Positions 7,167 through 12,107 of a DNA stretch of 12,107 nt are shown one piece after another (position 1 is the first letter of the stretch; every line of letters begins with the position of its first letter). The stretch is taken from positions 1 to 12,107 of the forward strand of contig JACVRA010000827.1 in NCBI GenBank assembly GCA_019828545.1, in the 5' to 3' direction. The position numbers were made by a program, and so were the translations under genes. The stretch is from Paracamarosporium sp. OC-R06-R3 (Eukaryota > Ascomycota > Dothideomycetes > Pleosporales > Didymosphaeriaceae). The notes under the pieces are model-generated. The model was not told the DNA's origin. It did not search any database and saw nothing but the letters and a program-made list of their open reading frames with translations.

Positions 7167-8695
7167 ATTTTATACTACCGCCACTGCCAGAATGGCTGTG
7201 ACTCCGCCTTCAAAGCCGCTCGTGGCTATTGTTGGTGCGACGGGGACGGGCAAGTCAGATGTAGGAGCATCTTTCAAGTATGCTATTCTGTGTGCTGATC
7301 ACCGTAGGTAGTTGGCCGTGGAAATGGCCCGGCGATTTAATGGCGAAATTATCAACGGAGATGCAATGCAGTTGTATAAGGGTTTACCGATCATCACGAA
7401 CAAGATTACCCAAGATGAGATGAAAGGTGTACCGCACCATCTGCTCGGTTGCATCGATCTCGAGGAAGAGACGTGGACGGTGGGGAAGTTTGTATCGAGA
7501 GCTTTGGGAGTGGTAAGGTCCCAACCAGTAATGACACAACTTTCAAATCTAAAGTTTCTAGATTGATGAGATTAGGAGTCGAGGAAAACTGCCCATCCTT
7601 GTCGGTGGAACGCACTACTACACACAATCACTTCTCTTCAAGGACGCCCTATCTGAGGAACCTCTGCTCAAGAATGAAGAAGACCAATCTAAACGACTGC
7701 CAATCTTGGACGAGCCTACCGAAGTTCTTCTCGCAAAGCTTAGGGAGGTGGATCCAGTCATGGCGGATAGGTGGCATCCCAACGAACGTCGGAAAATAGA
7801 GCGTTCGCTTGAAATTTACCTCAAGACAGGAAAACAGGCCTCTCAAGTTTACTCCGAGCAGCGGCTGAAGAAAGAGCTTTCGTTCGACGAACCGGACAGT
7901 TCTTCTGGCTTGCGGTTCCCTACTCTTCTGTTTTGGGTTCATGCATCTAAAGATATTTTGACAACTCGCCTGGACTCACGAGTCGACAAGATGCTGGAGA
8001 AAGGCCTGCTCTCTGAAGTGGAGACGCTTCACAACTTTCGCACAGACTACGAGACACGCACTAGTCAAACCATTGATCAGACTCGAGGCATCTGGGTCTC
8101 GATCGGCTACAAAGAGTTTCTGGATTACCAAACCGCCATTTGCGAGGGTTCACATCCAGACGCCAAACTTGCAAAATTGAAGCAAGCCGCCATCGAAAAG
8201 ACGCAAGCTGCAACCAGACAATATGCTAAGCGACAAATCCGGTGGATACAAATCAAGCTTCTCAACGCTCTTCTCGCGGCTGGCCAAGGGGGCAAGACTT
8301 TCTTGCTTGACATTGCAGACGTGTCACAGTGGGAGGAGGCAGCGGTGCAACCGTCATCCGATCTTACCGCAAGATTTCTTTCAGGCCAACCTCTTCCAGA
8401 TCCAGCAACGCTCTCAGAAGCCGCACACGACATGCTGAACCCTAGACGCGACTACGATTTGTCACAACGTCCAGACCTTTGGGGCAAGCGAGTTTGCGAA
8501 ACGTGCGGTACAACCTTTTTCAACGAGAATGACTGGAAACTGCATCTAAAGAGCCGATCGCATAGACGAGCCGTGGGCGCACAGAAGAAAAAAGACAACG
8601 CACCACCAGCAGAAAATAGAGTTTCTCCAGCTGCACGAGAAGATCTAATCGATGTACTCGAGAGCTATATGTCGACCTTCCCCAATGAGCCGTGA
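7150..8695 (+). CDS. mod5: tRNA dimethylallyltransferase (isopentenyltransferase) with C-terminal zinc finger
   Basis: Transfers a dimethylallyl group from DMAPP to N6 of A37 in tRNAs that read UNN codons, making i6A. Exons: 7150 (or 7192)-7260, 7312-7512, 7562-8695; introns of 51 and 49 bp, GT-AG; 467 aa from 7192, 481 aa from 7150. Numbered from 7192: P-loop GATGTGKS (15-22), [17 protein letters not shown] (37-54) with the catalytic aspartate D40, GGTHYY (105-110), [31 protein letters not shown] (about 309-319), and a C2H2 finger CX2CX12HX5H (C402, C405, H418, H424) of the type found in yeast Mod5 and human TRIT1. The upstream start adds [14 protein letters not shown], basic, hydroxylated and free of acidic residues, like a mitochondrial presequence. 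Yeast MOD5 also uses two starts to supply mitochondria and cytosol/nucleus, so I infer the same here. Confidence 0.96.
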
Positions 8696-8921
8696 AGAGT
8701 GTTTAGTTTGCCTTAACTTACGTAAGACGGCTAGCGCTTCATACAATGAACCTTTGAGGGATAGTTCTAGCTGTGAAGCGTGGTGCCAGCTGGCACTCGC
8801 ACGAGTCATCACTTGTCTGACTAGATAACTTACGTCTAGATATCTTCGGGCAATACAAGAAGCAAAAGGCGAACACAAACACATATTCACCAATTCACAC
8901 TCTGCTGTCTACAACACCAAA
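8696..8921 (+). promoter_or_regulatory. ALDH promoter region with a 14-bp palindrome
   Basis: 226 bp between the MOD5 stop and the ALDH ATG. It holds GTGCCAGCTGGCAC (8783-8796), a perfect palindrome 125 bp upstream of the ATG, and two direct copies of CTAGATA (8821-8827, 8836-8842), the first containing an AGATAA GATA-factor consensus (8823-8828). The positions suit an operator for a dimeric regulator, but no factor is identified. The MOD5 3' UTR must overlap this region. Confidence 0.45.
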
Positions 8922-10433
8922 ATGGCAAACACCTATTTCGATATCCCACTTCTCATCAATGGCCAAGACATACGCCACTCCTCAACATTTGACGTCGTTT
9001 CACCAGGGACAGGAAATATATGTTGGAAAGCCATTTCTGCGACCGCGGAAGATGCCACCAAAGCAGTTGAAGCCGCTCAGGTCGCATTCCCTTCCTGGTC
9101 CCAAACAAAACCAAGTGCCAGAGCCTCCATCCTCCTCAAAGCTGCAGACATCCTCGAGACCAACATAGAAAAATATGCAGATTACATGATGGCTGAAATG
9201 GGAGCCGACAAAGGTGCGGCCCAGTTCTTCGTCACGCCGCTTGCGATCGCCATGTGTCGGGACATTGCTGGGCGGATCTCAAGTGTTTGCGGTAGTGTGC
9301 CCGCCGTTGCTAAGGAAGGCCAAAGTGCAATGGTATGGAAGGAGCCGTATGGAGTTGTTCTGGGCGTCGTTGCATGGAATGCTCCATACGTCTTTGGCAT
9401 CCGCGCCGCTGCGACCGCCATTGCGACGGGAAACACCACCGTCATCAAATCATCCGAACTAACACCGCGCTGCTACTATGAACTGGGCAAAGCTTTCAAG
9501 GAAGCTGGTCTGCCTGATGGTGTGTTCAATGTCATTGGGTGCAGACCACAAGATGCGCCGATGGTGGTGAACACGATGATTGAACATCCGGCAGTCAGGA
9601 AGGTCAACTTCACAGGGAGTGCGGCAACAGGACGGAAGATCGCGAGGACGTGTGGTGAGAATCTAAAGCCAGTGTTGATGGAGCTGGGAGGGAAGAATAC
9701 AGCCATTGTATTAGAGGATGCGGATCTGGACAAGGCGGCAGAGGAGTGTTTGGCGGGTGCTTTTCTGAACGTGAGTCACAATGCACATATATGATACCTT
9801 GTTGCTAGCCATTTCAGCCCTAATATCGCTGCTAATATTGCGCAGGCAGGACAGATTTGTATGGGCACTGACCGCATCGCCGTGCACACTTCCATCGCCT
9901 CCAAGTTCACCCAAGCCTTGCAGCAGCATCTCGAAACGCTATCCAAGGCTGCTCCCGAGCCTCCTACCGTTTCTTCATCGGCATCGAAACAGCGTCTTGC
10001 ACAACTCATCACATCAGCAATCGACTCCGGTGCCAGTCTCATCGCGGGCACTACTACGCAGGCTTCCCTCCCGGGCGCTTCCTTTGTCCCGACGATCCTC
10101 GCAGATGTCCCACCCACAACACCGCTTCACAGCGAAGAAGCGTTCGGCCCGCTTGTTACTCTCTCAACGTTTGCCACAGATGAAGAAGCAGTTACATTTG
10201 CGAACTCAACGGAGTACGGCCTCCATGCAGCGGTGTTTAGCAGGGATTTGCGGAGGGCGCTTGGGTTGGCGAAGAAGCTGCAGGTCGGAGCTGTACATAT
10301 TAATAGTATGACGGTACATGATGAGCCAGCGCTTCCGATGGGTGGGATCAAGGGGAGCGGATGGGGTAGGTTCAATGCGCAGGAGGGTATGGAGGAGTTT
10401 CTTGTGCGCAAAGCGGTTACGTGGGATGATTGA
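8922..10433 (+). CDS. NAD(P)-dependent aldehyde dehydrogenase, salicylaldehyde dehydrogenase-like
   Basis: Oxidises an aldehyde to the carboxylic acid. Two exons, 8922-9770 and 9846-10433; intron 75 bp, GT-AG, with a tgctaat branch site; 478 aa, normal for the short ALDH class. Landmarks: AWNAP with catalytic N153, cofactor lysine in IKSSE (K176), NFTGSAATG (229-237, Rossmann motif), MELGGKN with general base E254, GQICMGT with nucleophile C288 coded just after the intron, and EEAFGPL. All catalytic residues are intact. The pattern KVNFTGS...VLMELGGKN.AIVLEDADLD and the overall length suit the salicylaldehyde/vanillin dehydrogenase branch, suggesting aromatic aldehyde detoxification or catabolism, though the substrate cannot be read from sequence. 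There is no signal peptide, and the C-terminus (VTWDD) is not a PTS1, so it is probably cytosolic. No aromatic catabolic partner gene is adjacent. Confidence 0.95.
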
Positions 10434-10543
10434 GCCATGCAGTAGCCTTAGACACTGTGCTGTTCGTAGCTTCAGGGTACACAACTAGATAGAACTAGGT
10501 ATTCGATCACACTTGCAACCAACGGGATAATTTTGAAGTTCGT

Positions 10544-10561
10544 GCCCATCGTGAGATGGGC
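10544..10561 (+). other. 7-bp stem with GUGA tetraloop in the ALDH 3' flank
   Basis: GCCCATC, loop GTGA, then GATGGGC: a perfect inverted repeat that in plus-strand RNA gives a GC-rich stem closed by a GNRA-class loop, extendable by one U-G pair (10543 with 10562). It lies 110 nt after the ALDH stop. It could be a 3' UTR structure; chance is possible. Confidence 0.4.
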
Positions 10562-10661
10562 GGACAGTGTGTTTTCATTTCCCACTGCAAACAAGCACCG
10601 ACACCTACCTCTCCAATCACCCACTAGATCTACGAAAAATGCTAGAAACGCAGCCTCCCCA

Positions 10662-10685
10662 TGTTGAAATCCGTGTTGAAATACG
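10662..10685. repeat. 12-bp tandem duplication
   Basis: Copies tgttgaaatccg (10662-10673) and tgttgaaatacg (10674-10685) differ at one base. It is a simple duplication without evident function. Confidence 0.6.
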
Positions 10686-10799
10686 GGGGTATCATCGTTG
10701 AAGAGTCATCCCAAAACGCCAAAACAAGATGCCACAGCCCACTACATTGTTGAATGTAGTGCGGCCCAGGAAGACGTTACTTCCCGCCGCCTCCGCCGC

Positions 10800-11733
10800 C
10801 TACGACGCAGCAGGTTTCTTCTCCAGCCCATACCCGCCCTTCCCCTCAAGACTCTCATACGTCTTCCCCTGCGTCCTTGCCGCATTCCGCGGCCCTCGCT
10901 CATCCAAGTCCTCCTGCAGCCACCGCAGCACCAACTCCCCCAACTGACTATTCCCAGTGATGACCCTCTTGTCATCCTCAGCTTGGACATTCATCTCCGC
11001 CATACTGCCCCACTTCTTGACGCGCCCGAGCGACATATGCACAAGGTGCGTCGGCCACGTCGCGAGGTTATCCAGGATATGTGTAGCGTACACGATCGTA
11101 CACGGCCTCGTCTCCGTCTCCTTCTTTAGGAAATTGAGAAAATTCGAGCGCGAAAGGAGATCCAGGTCGACGGTGATTTCGTCGAGGAGGAGGATGGTCC
11201 ACGGCCGGAGGAGCCCCATCGCGAGCTGCACGCGGCGCCGCTCGCCGTCGCTGACCGCGTGCAGCCGCCAGCTGAGGTCGATATCGAGGATGCGGACGAG
11301 CTCGTCGCGGCGGTCCGCCCAGGTGTTTCCGCCGACCGAGGCCAGCAGCGTGGGCACGTCGATGTCGCTTCGCACGATGGGGTTCAGGACCCATTCGAGG
11401 CCGAGGTAGGTTACGCCTTCGAGGCCGAGCTTGAAGGGGTCGACGCCCGCGATGTGCACTGTGTTTGCTGGCGCCATGCGCTTGCCAGAAAGGAGGCGGA
11501 GGAGCGTGGTTTTGCCTGCGCCGTTGGCTGGGTGGTGTTAGTTCGGGGTAACAGCGTGGTATGCTTCAGGAAAAGACAATCGCAGTACCTCCGATCAAAA
11601 GCGTTCTGCTTCCTGGAGGCAGGTCGAGGAAAACATCCTTGAGCCCGCTGCTACCGTCGGGAAACGCATAGCTGAGATTCTTGACGTCGATGTTCGGCGC
11701 AATGCCCGCGTCGATTCTGTTCTGCTGCGCCAT
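10800..11733 (-). CDS. CAF16: CAF16-like soluble ABC ATPase
   Basis: A lone ABC nucleotide-binding domain with no membrane segments, of the family named for yeast Caf16, a protein linked to the CCR4-NOT complex. Exons (minus): 11733-11589 and 11527-10800; intron 61 bp, GT-AG, with an actaac branch site splitting the Ala codon of Walker A; 290 aa, about the yeast length. Walker A GANGAGKTT (48-56), the family signature VSDGERRRVQL (140-150) in place of the classic LSGGQ, Walker B ILLLDEITVDLD (160-171), and the switch histidine in YATHIL (H198). Downstream is the LGLEWVLNPIV-type insert (before the signature, about 91-100) and a C-terminal regulatory-looking tail. The start at 11733 has A at -3 and G at +4. 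It converges on ALDH, and its upstream side runs into transposon-like DNA from about 11930. All ATPase motifs are intact. The cellular role in filamentous fungi is not established by sequence. Confidence 0.94.
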
Positions 11734-11927
11734 TATATCCAGCGAGTATTTCTATCTATCTGTCCGTCTATTCGGAAAAGAAAGGAAGAAAACAAAGCAT
11801 TAACGAGGCCCTCGTAGCGAAGGGAAGCGTCTACATTTTATACTTTTGTAGCTCCTCGGTGGCACCCGCCCCGCGTAGTGGGACGTTTTCTGCGCGCAGC
11901 ACCAACCGCTGATGTAATGACGAGCGC
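11734..11927 (-). promoter_or_regulatory. CAF16 promoter region, cut short by the right-hand element
   Basis: Fewer than 200 bp separate the CAF16 ATG from the inferred transposon boundary, so the core promoter and 5' UTR must lie here. The segment is GC-moderate like the gene. No distinct box was recognised. Confidence 0.4.
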
Positions 11928-11935
11928 TAACGTGT

Positions 11936-11954
11936 CCGTGCACCCAATGCACGG
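11936..11954. repeat. Inverted repeat CCGTGCA / TGCACGG
   Basis: Seven-base perfect arms, CCGTGCA (11936-11942) and TGCACGG (11948-11954), around a 5-nt spacer, 6 bp inside the inferred element end. The right arm overlaps the first ccaatgcacg repeat. Confidence 0.7.
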
Positions 11955-11970
11955 ATTCAGCCAATGCACG
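11944..11970. repeat. Direct repeat ccaatgcacg, 17-bp period
   Basis: Identical 10-mers at 11944-11953 and 11961-11970, offset by exactly 17 bp, the same period as the tandem repeat in the left transposon end although the sequence differs. They are probable subterminal binding sites, by inference. Confidence 0.7.
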
Positions 11971-12107
11971 CGTTTTACTAGGAAAATTAATAAAAATATA
12001 AAAGTTTAAAGTATTATAACTCTTTTACTACCTTTTCTTTTTAAAATCTCTCTTTATTAAAGTTATAAAGAAAGACTATTTCTATAAGCCTATAATTTTA
12101 GTTTTTT

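Larger units (their letters stand above)
10434..10799. other. Convergent 3' region between ALDH and CAF16
   Basis: 366 bp between two stop codons. It contains a perfect 7-bp hairpin (10544-10561) and a 12-bp tandem duplication (10662-10685), listed separately. No ORF with support and no RNA gene was seen. Confidence 0.55.
11930..12107 (+). mobile_element. Left terminus of a second transposon-like element (runs off the window)
   Basis: Composition changes sharply at TA 11928-11929, after which an ACGT-starting sequence begins, matching the ACGT/TA boundary inferred at the left edge of the window. It contains an inverted repeat and two copies of ccaatgcacg with 17-bp spacing, then about 130 bp of A/T-rich DNA with no CpG at all after 11972. 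No coding sequence is visible. It may be a MITE, a Tc1/mariner element end or an RIP-mutated repeat; the far end is outside the window. Confidence 0.5.

Noticed and set aside
10698..11409. Arg/Leu-rich plus-strand ORFs over CAF16
   Set aside because: They are antisense shadows of the CAF16 exon, whose ATPase motifs define the real frame.
1..12107. Secondary-metabolite cluster or CRISPR-like system
   Set aside because: Apart from transposon ends the genes are housekeeping; there is one lone ALDH without backbone synthase, transporter or regulator, and no spaced repeat array.

Overview
The window is chromosomal DNA from a filamentous ascomycete. The evidence is short GT-AG introns of 46-87 bp, many with CTAAC or CTAAT branch sites, strong A(-3)/G(+4) start contexts, protein sequences close to Pezizomycotina families, and pogo/Fot1-type transposon debris. 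A Dothideomycete (Pleosporales-like) source is my best guess, but this rests on remembered family resemblance and not on a search.

Layout from left to right. (1) Positions 1-357 hold the 3' end of a Tc1/mariner (pogo/Fot1-like) DNA transposon: the transposase C-terminus with a zinc knuckle, then a repeat-built terminus and a TA dinucleotide. (2) 358-1213 has no convincing gene. (3) 1214-1747 (-) is a four-helix membrane protein of unknown function. (4) 2196-4004 (-) is a four-exon 6-phosphofructo-2-kinase/fructose-2,6-bisphosphatase whose catalytic phosphatase histidine is alanine. (5) 4530-5693 (+) is TOM40, the mitochondrial outer-membrane import channel. (6) 6281-6848 (-) is TOM22, its central receptor partner. 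(7) 7150-8695 (+) is MOD5, tRNA dimethylallyltransferase, with two in-frame starts suited to mitochondrial and cytosolic/nuclear isoforms. (8) 8922-10433 (+) is a salicylaldehyde-dehydrogenase-like aldehyde dehydrogenase. (9) 10800-11733 (-) is a CAF16-like soluble ABC ATPase. (10) From about 11930 to the right edge another transposon-like terminus begins and runs into very AT-rich DNA without CpG.

The roughly 11.6 kb between the two elements looks like an ordinary housekeeping island. PFK-2 and TOM40 are divergent over 525 bp, TOM40 and TOM22 converge, and TOM22 and MOD5 are divergent over about 300-340 bp. Two TOM subunits and a tRNA modifier with a mitochondrial isoform are therefore next to each other, which is the most striking piece of gene order. 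ALDH and CAF16 converge.

I reconstructed every exon chain by hand; each multi-exon gene closes in frame with GT-AG introns. Resulting lengths are: PFK-2 540 aa, Tom40 356 aa, Tom22 144 aa, Mod5 467 aa (481 from the upstream start), ALDH 478 aa, Caf16 290 aa. I found no evidence of a wholly new system. The points most worth a second look are the dead phosphatase site, the PFK-2 N-terminus that only appears after splicing, the MOD5 start cluster, the TOM40-TOM22 pairing and the matching architecture of the two transposon ends.
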